A stretch of DNA of 64,000 bases from assembly GCA_018389105.1 (NCBI GenBank), contig JACATO010000329.1, forward strand, positions 1,715,501 to 1,779,500, given 5' to 3'. Source of the stretch: Nautilus pompilius (taxonomy: Eukaryota; Mollusca; Cephalopoda; Nautilida; Nautilidae). The notes beneath the pieces were generated by a model, which saw only the letters and a list, made by a program, of their open reading frames with translations, ran no database searches and was not told where the DNA came from. The translations under genes were made by a program, and so were the position numbers. Shown here in pieces: positions 15,401 through 29,972 of the stretch; positions within the stretch are counted from its first letter, which is position 1; each line of letters starts with the position of its first letter.

Positions 15401-18400
15401 CATTGCAAATATTTAGAAAGATGCAACAACCGTGCATATCTCTCAGCATGGAATCTCTTGCAGAAATTTTAGTATGCTATTGCAGACTGGTCAGTTAGCA
15501 TTTGCTCTTTTGGGGGCACTGAGATTTGCATAGAAATAATGGAAGCTTATCAAAATTTAACCATGATTACAATGTTTATCCAAACTGAAGCAAATGTTTT
15601 ATGCAAAAATAAACTAGGCAAATTCTAGAAACATTTTTTTTTTTTTTACACATTATGAGCAAGAAAAATCCATCAAAAATAGTAATAACTTGTCTGGAAG
15701 ACAGAAGCAATAATAACTATTGCCCTTTACCCATATAATGATAAGCCTGCTGCCCCAACTTAAGAAAAATAAATAAGTTGAAAGTAAAAATTCTTTTTTC
15801 CAGCAGCTCATTTAAAATGTTTACCTCTTGTTGGAAGTTGCCTTCCTTTTCTAAGTGGAGAGAAAACCAGCAACTTGCTTCACATCATCTTAGTCAGTGC
15901 TATTTGATCTCCATCCCAACACAGCCAAGATTTTGGAACTTTAATAATTAAAAATTGTTTCCTAGTTTCATAAAATTTAGTAAACTGCTATGAAACCAGT
16001 TTCAAGTATATTAGAAATAATATTATACTATTATAGTTAATAGAATGGGTGCATAATATGAAACACCCTAAAAATTTCTAGATTTTTTTAGAATTTTCTA
16101 GAACATTCTAGACTTTCCAAAACATCATAGAACTCATTAGAACATTCTAGCACTTTCTAGAAGTTTCTATAACTTTCATCCATAAACCAAGGTACATAAA
16201 CCCTCGTGCACACTCAGCCCAGTATGAAATAATGGCATATAACTGGTGATATATTAAATCTTGTTATTAGATAATAACTGCAGATTGAAAATGCGAGCTC
16301 TCTCTGCAGACCCATTTTGTTATGTTTGTGGATTCATATTATCTGTAATGGTATGTTAAAATTTTTAAAGTTACATTCTGAGTGAAAAACTGACACTTTA
16401 GAAAAACCAGTGCTATGTTAGTAATCAGCTCACCAAAACTGACCATACATAACCAATTGAAAAATCAGGATAACTGAAAATGTTTTGAAAATCTGTTACA
16501 CTGTGTTATGCACATATCTTGGAAATGAGATAGCAGGAAGTAGCAAAAGTTAAATCCCTTGGATTGCAGCATGTCTTATAAGTAATACTATGGTCAAGCA
16601 GAATCTTAGTTTGGTTACTACAAAAATATTTGATACAAGGTAACAATACATAGTAATAAAAAGTTTTTGAATTCTTTTTTTTTAAATTTATTTGAGAGAT
16701 TTCTGATCATCATTTAAACTTTCTAAAAAATGATATTTTACTAAAAGCTATAATAAATATTAAACACAAACCTGATAGCTTTCAGGCTGTGTGTTATGGC
16801 TCAATTACTTAGGCCATTGAAGACAACAGAAAACTTTTAAATGATAATAAAAACATGTTTTTGTTTTTTTAATCGTCAACTGTATACACTGTGACTGATT
16901 GGGGAAAGCAAACCACGCCCACCTACCCATATAACTCTTTCCATATTTTTTTCTTTTCTTTTAACAATCAATTTCAATAAAATATCTGTTTTGAGCCCCT
17001 CATCTAAAACAGTGATATATTCTTTGGTGTAAAGATGCTATTTATGTCTTGAAAGTAATGCGCCAAAGATCCAGATCATTGAATACCTTGGGCCCCATTT
17101 GGCCATTCATCTTAATTAAGGTATGCAAGCGTTCTTCTGGCTCATGCATAATTCCTTCACCTTCCATTATCTCCGTCAGCTGCCTCAGCTTCCAGGTAGT
17201 TTGTGGTACTCGCTGGGATCTTTTCCGTTCTCTCAAGCTGCTGTCAGCTTTCCATTATCTTAAGTAATAATTCAAATCTCAACTAACTTGATGGTAATGG
17301 TCGTTCAGATTGGGATTTTTTTTTTCCAAATTTTATAAGTGATAAAATACTTTATTGTTTGTTGGTTTTTGTTTTTTTGCTTTAATGAGTTTGCTCATTA
17401 TCATCAGAGCTTCAGAAATTGCATGCTCATATTTGTGAGTTAAAAGATGAGTCTTATGGGACCGCTGAAAACTACTATAATGGAATAAAATTTATCTCGA
17501 ACTTTTATTTAGCATTAATTCCCAACTTTATTATCTAAATATTTATAAAGATATTTGTATTAAATCTTGATGCAAAATGCTAAATTAGAATGCAAATGAC
17601 AGTTTAGTAAAGCATAAGTAAACTTCAGAAAGGAATTTTTAAATGAAATTTTTTTTGTTAATTTCCAACAAACCAGTCCACTTTTGTTTTTACATTAAAT
17701 TCTGCTTTATTAACTTTCTGTATACCACATCTGTTTTTATATTTCTTATACTACCTGGGTGGGGGGGGGGCGATCTAACTAGAAGCACTAATATTTGTGA
17801 TTTGTATATTTAGTCAAAGTTTGAGCTATATGGATTTGTTGTTGTTACAAAGGATTATATTAATGAAGAAGATACTACATGTCACAACAACTAAGGCTCA
17901 GCTTATGCTCAGCAATATAGATTTAAGGATAGTTGGATGCAAATGCACTCCAGGTGGCGTACAGAGGGTTAAGTAAACTCTAATATTTATGTGTATTATG
18001 GCTTTTGAATAAACTAAATGTAAGCAGTTGAAAAGTTTTGAAAATACCATCTTTTTAGTAAGGAAATCTCTTTTCAAGAATTCATCATCTAGAACTTCTC
18101 TGATGTCCTGTAATCTTGGTTGGAAATAGTTTAAAAATCATCTGTACATAGTACAAAACCTCTTAAATCAGAAAAGAAAATGTACCCAAAAAATGTTTGA
18201 AAATATTGACATTTTAGTTTAGACTATCATAGTTTTATTGTTTAGCTTCTCAAAATTATAGATGGACACCCTGTAACTTTTACTTATTCTCAGAAATTTC
18301 ATAATCTTGGAAATGATGAAAGGGAGCAGCATTTTTAGGATAATTTTTGGAAGCTTGTCAATTTTCATTTTGGTTTGCTTTATTTCATTTTGACGAATTA

Positions 18401-21400
18401 TACTTAGATTTTATTTTAGTTGGTTAGCCATGATCCTCTCATTTAGCAGAGTGATATATGTGAAAGGGATTAACTATTTGTAGTTTTGTGTGTATTTATT
18501 ATGTTATGTAAGACCTTAACTTTTTAGACAAGATTTAAACAGTAGTCATGTGAGATAGATTTTTGAAGCCAGAATTCTGAGTTCATGTTATTTAAAGTAT
18601 TTAAACTTCCTCTAACTTACTTTATGATTATTGGATGAAAATCTTGATATTAAACAGAAGAGAGCAAAACTTTAATTTTAACATCAAAGAAAAAGTAGCA
18701 TTTCTTAATGCTACATCAAATAAAAACTGTTAAAGTAACTTGGTTCTGCATTTTTTCTAATAAAAAGATGCTCGAAAGAGGAATTGCAGGTGTAATTGAT
18801 ATGTAAGAGGAAATTTGAGTTTTATAAGAGTCAGCCTAGATGTTGCTATTAAAAAGATAGTGATAAAACTCCTGAAATATCAATAAGAGCAGAAGAAATT
18901 TTACTCATTTACATCTGATTTCTGATATTATGAGATTCCAAAATTCTCAATCTGAAATTAGAACAAGATTTATCCAAATCCTTTTATGTAGGAAAATTAG
19001 CATGCCTAGATCAAGATACCACTTTCAGCAACCTGGAATGACGCATTATCCTTTACAAGACCTCTGCCAAAACTGCATTTTTTTCTCTCTGTTGCAAATA
19101 GGATAAAATGTGATTTGTTAGATTCCACAACCTGTTTTACCATTATTGGTTGATATACTAGGCACCACAGGCAGACTTTGTTCTTTGCACTGATGAGAGT
19201 TTGTGTACAGTCGACTTGCTACTGAAGTCCATAATATATAGCTTCTGGTGCATTGTTTTATAGGAAATTGATGTGTCTTGTCCAGTGGTGAAGGTTCTGT
19301 AATTTGGCCTACTTTAGCATGTCTTTTACCTATCATAACATGTTCCACATGTCTACAGTCTGTATCTCAAGACCCCTTTTTTGTGACCGGAGTTATGTAT
19401 TCTGGATGTGGTTAATCTGAAGACACTGACATGGCAGGAATACCTGGGAGATTGCTTTGATGGATGTTGGCCAGTATAACCACTGGGTTGAGAAAGGAGG
19501 AAATTGCACAAACATCCACTATGATGCCTCTTCAAAGTTGCTAATATTCTTGTGCTTTATCACAATTGTTGTTGATTGGCATTCAACTCTATAGGTCTGA
19601 TGTATCATATATGCCACGTGATTAAATTTGCATACTATAGGTTATGGAATTCTCCATTTTTACTTTTAATATCTAACTTGGGGAGCCAGTCAGTCTGCAG
19701 GCATGTATACATTTTTATGAAGTGTGTGATTAACAGTTTTTGTAATAAAAATCTTATTAAATAGACTATAAATTCAAAAGAAAACTAATTTGGCACTGAT
19801 AACTTTAAAGTTTTTTAAAATGATTTTTATTCTCTACTAGATAAGTTATATGAGTAGATGAATTCCTTAATGACTTGTGTAACACCATTAAAGCCTCTCA
19901 ATATTTTTGGTGGTTATCTGTCACCATTGCTAGTTGGAGTTGCTCTTAATGTTAATGAACACTGTTTATTCAGCATTAGATTGTTGGCATTTATAAATGG
20001 TTAAATTGTCAATAATATGAGGGATTGTATTAAGACATGATTTAGCTTTCTTGAAGCCTATGAATAGTTTTCTCATAAGCCTCTGTGGTTCTCTGCTTTT
20101 CTGCATCAATAATATTAGTAGAAAGTTAAACGTTAGACCCTTCTATGAGGTCGGTTTTAGAGTATTTACTCCATGGTCTTAAAACATACTATACCAGTCA
20201 GCAGTATAAATCATATTTTCCTTTGTCTAATAATTCAGCTAATCATGATGATGAGTATATGTAAATAGTGAGAACTTAATATATTTATAGTTAGAAAAAT
20301 TTTGGGAGATCCTTGAATAAGCCATAATGTCTCCATATTTTTGTTTTTATTGCACTAAACTAATATTTTTTTTTATCATCAGTGGTTAAAAATGTAATTT
20401 TTTGTTAAAATGATAGATTGTCTCATGCAGATTTTTTTTGTAAAAAAGTTTTGTTTTGTTCATTAAACTTTTACAACATAAAACTTTTTCTTTTATATGA
20501 TAAATTGGTTGCATAAATATATATATTTAAAAAAAATATTGGATGCTTTCAGCTGCTTTTGTAGTTTCTCAAACTGAATTTATGGAAAAAATGGAAATTT
20601 AGAAACTTCTGTCATAGCCCAGGGGAATCAATTTGCCAAAGGAAATGTGGTGCAGCAATTTGCTAACTCAACAAGGCGGGCCGGGCCGTAAGAAAGATCT
20701 TCGATACGATCTTTGTTCTCATTCTTTAGCACAGGGGATCAATACACCGAAGAGTTTGTGTGTGGAAAATGTGCATCTTGAATTATGTGGGACAAGAGAA
20801 CCTTTGTACAAAATTTTGTCTAGGCAGTTAAATGTGGAATAAACCAATTTTACTTTTAGTTTTACAGACGAACACTTCAAAGGAATTGTGATTGATATAA
20901 AGGGGAAAAAAAAAATTTTTTTTTTTAAATACTTGTAATTTGTTTTGTGACTGGAATCAGAAAAAAAAAATGGTTGATTGGTAAATAATAATGTATATTT
21001 TCATCCTTTATATCTCAGAGCTCAGTTCTGTGTGATCTAGCCAGACTATTGAATTGTGTTCACTTTGAAGTCAGGAGACCAACAGTTCTTTCGCTTCCCT
21101 TGTCAGACAATGTGAATAGCAGTTATTTTGCTGGTCTTATCAGGATGGCCATATGTTGGCTAGCTAAGGTTAATCTGCATTTAAAGGTCAGTATTAATTC
21201 ACTTCTTTTCGCCTGTTGATAAGTTTTCTGTTCTTTTTACTGTGGAAGTGAGCAGCCCAGGAAATATGCTTGGTGTAGTATAGCTTGTTTTGTGGCCCTT
21301 TCTTGGGTTTAAGGTGTTTACATACAACACAGTAGTAAAAATAAGTATGGACAAATGAACAGAATATTAAAATAAACAACTTTTTATTAAAAACAGAAAA

Positions 21401-24400
21401 ATGCATATTTTAGACTACATGCATGAATAATACTTAATATTACATGATCTCTCTCTCTCTCCTCTCTCTCTCTCCTCTCTCTCTCTCTCCTTCCCCTCTC
21501 CATTAGTTAGAGATTTAACTCTGTCCTCCACCATACTTTCATAAAATTTTTGTGGTATTTTATTCCAAATCTTTTGTAGTATTCACCACATACCTGTACT
21601 GGTAATAGTAATCTTTCCTCCTAGTTATTTTATATTATATTAATATTATAGTTTTTTTATGAGCTCTCTGCTCCTATTTTCATTGTAAATAATACAAGCC
21701 AGTATTAGCAGCATGTTTGGGGGTCACTAGGTTGCTGTAAAACAAAATCTTTGCCTGTGGATGTCACAGATGAAAGGTGCTTACATTAGCAGTCAAGACA
21801 TTGTAAATTCTGAGTAAATTTCTGATTGTTTTTTACTCAGCAAACTTGGGCAAAATTTTACACATTTGACTTGGTATTATGGACTGATTAGTATGTCTTT
21901 TATTTGCTTGCTTCCAAAAATTTTGACTCATCAATAAATAACAAAACTCCTCCTTTAGGACCACATTCACTTAGTCTTGCTTAAACCAACCTTGAAGTTC
22001 CTGCATCTACCGCTCGGCTGCCAGCTTTCCTTCACAGTCTTTTAAGTCATTCAGCATTGCTCTTCATTTCTCAACAGTTTTATTGTTCTTCCTCTTTCTA
22101 GTTAACATTTCTTAGAGTTTTGGCAGTACTATGTTTAATTCTGGAGCAAAGTGGCACAAGAACAGCTTCTTTATACAATTACAGCCTTTATCCAAATATG
22201 TTTAGGAACCATTTTGCTTCTTTGCTTAGTGGTCTCCCGATGTCTCAGAGTATTGCTTTCCCAGTCCTCCCAAGAGATGGTGGGAATTTAACTTTAGAAG
22301 TTGCTTTGCTGATTAATGTTTTTGGAGATCTGCCCATCTTGGGTGTATTTTGAATATTCACTGAGACAGTATTCAACAGTTTAAGTCTCACATTGCAACT
22401 GGAATAACTCATGGGCATTTAAACCTGCATGTAGTCCACTAATCTCTACCTAAAGATTCCTGCATAACTTGTGAAAATCTTTTCACATGTTTATTGATTC
22501 AAATTTCTTCAAATCAAGATGGGTATTGTTTTTTGATTTAGTTCCATGTAGATCCTTAGTCTTTTGGTTGATAGCCCTCCATGCTCAAGAATTAATACTG
22601 GCTGGACTAATTTAGTACCAGTTTTATTATTGCCTGGTATACTAGTGTTTTCTGGTACTATTGTAATATAAATGTGAAACTTTCTTGCAGATAGTTCTCT
22701 GTGCGCATTATGTATTTGTTACTCTTATAACTCTAGTCCAGTTTTTCTGCATTGTTCAGAGATGGCCACTGATAGTCAAACAAGTGTATCAACTCAGCAT
22801 TACCATTATATTACAAGTTGTTTCTAGCTAATGAATCATGTACAATCTTTTCATGGATAATAAAATCTTGTTAAAAGTATGGCTGCAACTGTTAAAATTG
22901 GTTTAAGCTAAAGGTAGGGTGATATAAAGTATTAATTATCAATTACACATAGTCTACAGATACATTTTTAACAAGCATTAGTTTTTGCTTGCTGTTTGTT
23001 TGCAAAAACAACTTGTTAAATAAATAATCTTTGTATGTTTATTTTGACTTTTTTTGTTTGTACACACACTTCTGCTATTGGATTGTTAAAGTTAAAGCCC
23101 TGAGTTTGAATCCTAGTTTGGACTAACTAGCTTGGTGATAATGTAGCTTCTTGTTATGGTCTTTCCTTGCTTTTCTTTATTAACCAGCCATATGAGTTTC
23201 CTCCCACTTCTGAAACTGATGAGGTTTGCAACATATATATCCTCTAAGCAATTATTTTTTTTAAATTACACTTATGCTACAAGTCAAATTAATTATCTTT
23301 TTTTCTTTTCAAGAGAGACAAATTATGAAAAATCATAGATGTTACTCCACAATGTTTTAATATTTTTTTAAAGAGCAACAGGTTGAAACATTTACATTCT
23401 CACTTGAAATTAATTTTGATAAATTATCAAACACCATTGTCATTATTCATGAGCTGCTACTGTTTGTTGTTGAAGACCAATAAAAAAATTTTGGATAAAG
23501 AAAAGAGCAAACTTATGGGTTACATTTAAAGTCATTCATTATCTGAGAAGGTGAGCCTATTGATTATGATTAATGACACCCCTGGGAACTCCCACCAGAT
23601 CATTGACTGATTTTATGTCAACTATCTGGTACAAATGATTAAATAAGATGTTCTTTCTGTTCTTATCTGAATATGGATCACTTTTTGTACTAGTATCTGG
23701 AAAGTAATGCACACACACACATGTGAAATGTTTAGATCTAAACTGTTGACACTAGCAGTGGGTACATGTGTAGCATGCTCAATCAGCTATGATTTTATTG
23801 TCTATGCAGGGATTCAGCTGTGTTTGGTATTTAGCCAGCAACCTCCTTTCTCTTCTATCTCTACTAATCCTTTCTCCAACACTCAGGGTGGGTCTTTGTT
23901 TTTCACTTTTAATAGGAAGGATTTGAGGGTTGGTTGCTCTTTCCTTTATTGTCAGTGGGTTTTTGGACACAGCAATGTTCAGCTGTTATTTTGGTTCCAG
24001 CACATTATTATCTGTTTTAGGGAATCTTAAGCCTAGTTCCAACACTCTTGCTGGCTTTAACCTGCTGTGCAATATATCTTTCTGTAAATGATCCTTATCA
24101 GCACAGATCTTACCTTCAACAGCTGGGAGTTAAAGAATTATTGTATCCTGTATCAAGGCATCAACTGTAAATCATCTTTTATGGCTATCATTATGTTTAC
24201 TTGTATATATTTATCTTAAATTAACAAAACTATGTTTTTTTCTCCAACATTCCTGTACAGTATACGAGTATGAAATAATTTTATACTGATTTGCAAATAT
24301 TAATGTAATGTAAACTTGTATTTCGTCTTGTGTGGTTTTTGTATGAAATTCATGAAATATTTTGCATGACAAAAAATTTCAAGTAAAAAAAATAAACTAA

Positions 24401-26911
24401 GATTGTGTCTCACAATTATTGAGAATAATTACCACAATTTCTATATTTCAACTGAGTGACACTGGGTTTTTTGGAGAACAAAATAAGGGAAACTACTACA
24501 GAAGTATTCTCCTTAACTTCACCAGTATTTAGTGTACATCTATCTCTAACATGGGGTTTTTCATTCTTCTTCACTAGCTAGCCCCCATATGGGTTTTCTT
24601 CCCTTGTCTGAAAAACAAAGATTTCTAGTAGGGATTTTCTGGGTACCTGCTGGAAAGGGGGGTCTGTTGGTTATATCTTGATCACTACTCAAGAGAGCCC
24701 CCAACCATACATAGGTAACTACTCACTTGATCATTAAGGCCAATGCCGCACCATTTCTCCTCTTCTAGCTCACTGCTGTGAATGTTTTCAACCTCATAGT
24801 CAGGGTTAATTTCTTCCAAACACAATTTGATAATTTATAATAAGTAATTTTAGCAGTAAAACTGAATAATAAATAAATACATAGTATGAGTAGCAAGAAA
24901 CTTTTCAAACCCATATATAAATGATAATCAAACTTATTTTTATAATGATTCATTGTTTCTGCCTCAGCTGGCTCACTCACCAAAATGCTTTTCAGCCAGA
25001 CGATATACTGCCCTCCTAAAAAGCACACCTAGTCTAGAGTTCTTTCTGTTTGACTTGTATTTATTTATGGCCTCTTGTAATCTTTTTCTTTTTTATTCCT
25101 TTAACATCAAAGAGCCTATTTAAATCTATATTTTCCTTATCAGAAAATATCTTAAATACTTATATTATACCCCTCCTCTTCTAAAAATGTCACTTTGACA
25201 AACTAGATAGTCAGAGACTCTTCTCAATTTTTATTTGTGCCTAAAACTGTAAATTTTGCTAGTGAATAATCTCTGATCATTTTAAAATGCCCTTTCTGTG
25301 CTTGATCCGCATCCACATGTTCCAAAAGAGGTCTCTCTAATGATCTATGATGACAAAGTGGGATTTCTGAAATGTCACTATTTATAAAATATTCTATTAT
25401 ACCAAAAACTAGTAGTGTTGAAACTATGTAGACTTTGAACATTTTAACCTTTTGAGGAGTACACCTGTACACTGACAGGAAGTGAATATATTGATTCTGA
25501 CAAAACCTGTGAAATCTTGGAAATGTATATTTATGGGATTACTTTGTTAGGATCAATACCCACAACTCATAAATGTATGAGTGTATTTCTCAAAATGATT
25601 TACTAAATTATTAATGATAAAAAAAAATAGTGTGTGATTGATAAATGTAAGGAGTTTCAGCCCTTAGGGATGTTTCTGTGTACAATAATAGTTCATAAAG
25701 TATGACCAGATGTTTTCTTTTTCTAAGTTACTTTTGAAAATTCATTGACATACAGAAGATAAAATATTTATTGGCCCTTGTTTACCTACTAGTTGTGGCT
25801 AATTTAGCATCTTTTTAGAGACAAAGTTCAGTATCACCATTTTCTGCTAGTTTTTCCTTCCTCCCTCATTTTTTTCCTGGATACAACAGTTCCCTTACAT
25901 CCAGAAATAAAAGCATTTGCTATGCTTTTTCTCACTTATTCTGGGCTTGCTGATTTTGCTTTCATCATTGCTGCTTTTTGCAGAAGAATTGCATCACCAG
26001 TAATAGTCTGATCTCTGCACTTCCGATATCTACTTTTAGGGAAACAGGTATGTTAAACCACATGATTGTTTTTAAAACGGCAGAAGTTCCCTTATAGCTA
26101 GAGCCATCTTGAAGTATTCTATGGAGGTAGATATCTCACCATCAAAGGCATGTTGCTCAACTGAAGAAGGTTTGAAGGAAGCATGCTAAAACAATTATCA
26201 GGAAAGATCACAAAGGCTGAGACTGCTTGGCTTGTGATATTTTTATTTGGGAGATCCTACTAGCCCTCTATATACCACTTGAGAAGATGGAGGAATTCCT
26301 CAGGGTTTTGGAAGCTAACTCTCTTTATACCACCTGGAGTGCATTTGCATCCTCACTTCCCTTCAGATCAGCACAGGTTGAGCCACAGAGACTTTGACAT
26401 GTAGCACCTTTCTCATTAATATGAGCCTTTGTGACAACACATGTTTTGCATTACGAGTGAGTTGACTAAATATACAGCCAGCTCAATAAATACTAGCACT
26501 AATGCTGCTAGGCTTGGCCAGGTGGTCTAAGTAAGGTAAAAATTTGATATGGTAAATAGAGGACTGATAGGCTCAAAACCTTTTTTTAAATAAAGAAGCA
26601 AGTTCATTGTGGGACTTTACTGTGATTTCTCACAGTACAAAATAAACAAGCATTACTCAAGATTTGGATGTCAGCAGTCAGGTCATGCTTGCCTGGCCAT
26701 TGTACTGACTGAAGTTGTAAAAGCAAAATGATAGCTTTACTAAACTAACTTAACAAATTTACTTACATCTCCCTCCCTACCTACCCCAAAAACATTTTCA
26801 GGGGATTTTCTGAATAGAATCCATTTTTTAAATCACTACCACTTAGAATTTTCTTGCTGAACATTCATTAATGTTTGATAAAGAGCTGGAGGGGGTGGAT
26901 TCATTATACAC

Positions 26912-26942
<31 letters not shown>

Positions 26943-29927
26943 ATGTATTCTTGCAATGAAGTTTATTTGGTTTATGCAGATGTAAAAATGTTGCTAAGCA
27001 AGTAACTTTATCTCCAGCTTTCGTTTATACTTTGTAGCAAAGTTTCTTATAAGGAGTAGAATGGACATAGCTGGCTGCACATTGCTGGTATGTTGTATAA
27101 TGCACTGCAAATATTAGCTGATCATTAAATTTTATTATTGATGCGTAAAGTACTGAGTATTCAATTGTGTATAGACAGGTGTATCTAACTACTGCATTGT
27201 ATTAAAACGCTTCGCATAGTTTTAGATATAAGCTCATGGAGTACACCTACCTGTGTTAGAGTAGTTTTTAGTGGCAAAGATAATGATATTGTTTGGTCGC
27301 ATGTGAAACCTGTGAATTGTGCTGCTTGGTTATGGGCCAGCCTTGTTCACATCATTCATCCCGAAACAACAGGCCAGCCAAGGCACACCACACACCTGTG
27401 CTCCAGGTATCTATTACATAGTGTACATATTTGAGAAAATGTCAGTACTGCCTCAGAAGGACACTGAAAAGGAAGTCACTGGTTTGAATGGGCATATCTT
27501 GTCAACAGAAACCCTATAAAAGCTAAAAAGGGAATTCATTGTGAAGGATAATGTATCAGGTGAACATGTGTACATATTACAAACTCGTTCTGATGTATGG
27601 ATTGCCCTGATCTTATCGGAACCCAGGTGCAGTTCCCAAGCACCTGGCCCCTCTCCTCTCTGTCTTTCTCCTTTATATATCTGCCTTTTCACATTACACA
27701 TGATTGTATGTAGCTGGGGAACCTCAGGTCACCTCTGGTCAAATCCTTGTTGAATTGTTGAAAGCAATTAGCTTCAAGAAGATTGAGCCCACTAACCAAA
27801 TTCACCCTATGGGAGCGGACAAGAAGTTAGTTAGATGGACCAGAGTAAGAGAAAGGGTTGCCAGAGGAAATTGACTAGCTGTGCCCTTGTGTCTGAGGTG
27901 GAGCTTTGTGAATTGCCATACATTTGGGATTTCATAGATTTTTTTTTTTTGTAAATAGATTTGTAGTTGGTTTGAAGGCATGATGACAGACTGTTTGTCA
28001 TTGCTGGTGGCTTACTACCATTACAGTTGGTGCCAAAGACAGCAGATCCCACCCACCGTGCTAACCAAATGAGGAGTTTTGACATGGCACTTGCATGCAT
28101 TTTTATCATCGTGGTTTAAATAAAACAGAAATCTATTGTCAAGCCAGCTTCATTTAGTAGGTGTAAACACAACATACTTTAGTTTGTGTTTATAAATGGG
28201 TTTTAACATAGCACACATTATTAAAGCTGACACCACTCAACCACAACCATTTATATTGGATACTACTGTAAATTACATTACAAGAACATGGCAAATAGTG
28301 ACAGAGCTTAATTAATTAAAACAAATGCAAAGATTTATTTTTAGTGGGCACATATGACTAGATCAAATTAAAGCATGTTTTTACTATTATTATTTTTACT
28401 GAACTTTGAAAGCAATCTTTTAACAAAACAATATTTATTTTGTCTTTTACTTTAGTTTATTCTGTTTTCTTTTGCATTCATATTTTTTCCACTGGTATCT
28501 GGTTAGTGCATCATAGATAAATACAATTGTTTTATAGGAAGGTTGCCATTTTCCAAAAAACTGAAGGTATGCACATTTTGAAGGACATTATAAACAGCAT
28601 TTTACCATTTCTAAGTCATTACTGGTCAATATTAGTTTTTCATTTTATCAAGAGTGTTTTAATATGTCCAAATTATGAATGCAAACAGCACGTGATCTAG
28701 TGTTCACTTAATCATAAATTTTCCTTGAATATGGATTAAACAATACTATCTTCACATAGTAAATCATATAGGTAATTGCAATCTGTATTTAGGCTTTTTG
28801 TTCTGCTTTGCTTACCTTTTAAAGTAGATAATTAAACTATGCATGGACTTCAGTCCTTTATGGCAGATATTGAAAAGGGCAGTGTCAGAATTTATCTGAA
28901 AAAAGAAAAAAAAGTAACTAGAATTAGAAAGAATTGTTTGTTAGCATCTAATTAGTGAAAGACATTAAAGCATTTTATATCCCTAACCCTAACTCTTGAT
29001 TTTTTTTATAGATGTAATCACTGAATAATATCGTTCAGATCAAATATTCTGGTGTGGGGGGGGTGAAACCAGTGTAAAATTCAAAGTAGCCTTTCTTTAT
29101 AAAATAGTGTTTATTATATGCACAAATGCAATCAAATTTCAGAAATCAAGCATTGAGAAGCAGACAATTTCTTTAGCTTTTTATTTATTTGAAGATTGCA
29201 TATGGATGTTTCCTCTATTCCACATATCACCTAATTTTTTTATCCTCATTAAGTCTGGTGAATGATGTAAACTTTAAATAGAGCAAGTTTACAGAATTTT
29301 GTTATCTACAAAGAAGCAAACACTGTGGAATAAAGGGGAGGCCTAGGTAATTCCTAATTAAAGAAATAGATAAGGTCATATGCATTGATCTCCAATGACA
29401 CTGATTATAGTATCATTATACGTTTAATTAGGAATTGCTGCTGCTGTAACAACTAGCACTATAGTCTTCCGTAATCTATAGTGACATAAAAACTATATTA
29501 AGCAAATATATATATTAAGGATCATATAAGGATAATCTCCAGGGTGCACAGATTACTTTATTGCATCCATAGATGCCTGTGCAATTTGGAGATTATGCAG
29601 TTTAATGGGATTAGTTTAGAATTCTGGTGTTTAACTCTCCATGATTAAAGTGAAAGCTTTCATGGATGAGTAGGTAGGATGCTTTTCATTAAAAGGTAGA
29701 GAAATCAAAGCACCCAGGAAAAACCTACATAAAAAAAAAATTATGGTGCTGAAGTGCCAAAAAAAAAAAAAATCTATTTACCTTGAAAGGATTGATTCCC
29801 AACTGCTTCCATAATCAGTTCCACTGTTGTGTGCTAATATAATTAATGGCTAAATTAGAGTGTAATTCAGAAATAAATGTGATAATTTCATTTAAATTGT
29901 TACATAAAAACTAAATTAAACTAGTGG

Positions 29928-29972
<45 letters not shown>

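Noticed and set aside
18990-19560. Minus-strand frames of 76 and 60 codons with slightly GC-richer sequence
   Set aside because: I looked for transposase or polymerase motifs and found none that hold in order; no repeat ends seen.
21900-22700. Possible transposase relic on the minus strand (a FIDESKF block)
   Set aside because: One short block resembling a Tc1 first-Asp motif is not enough; other landmarks and inverted ends were not found.
23707-24030. 107-codon + frame starting in a CA repeat
   Set aside because: Hydrophobic chance frame in T-rich DNA without homology I can name.
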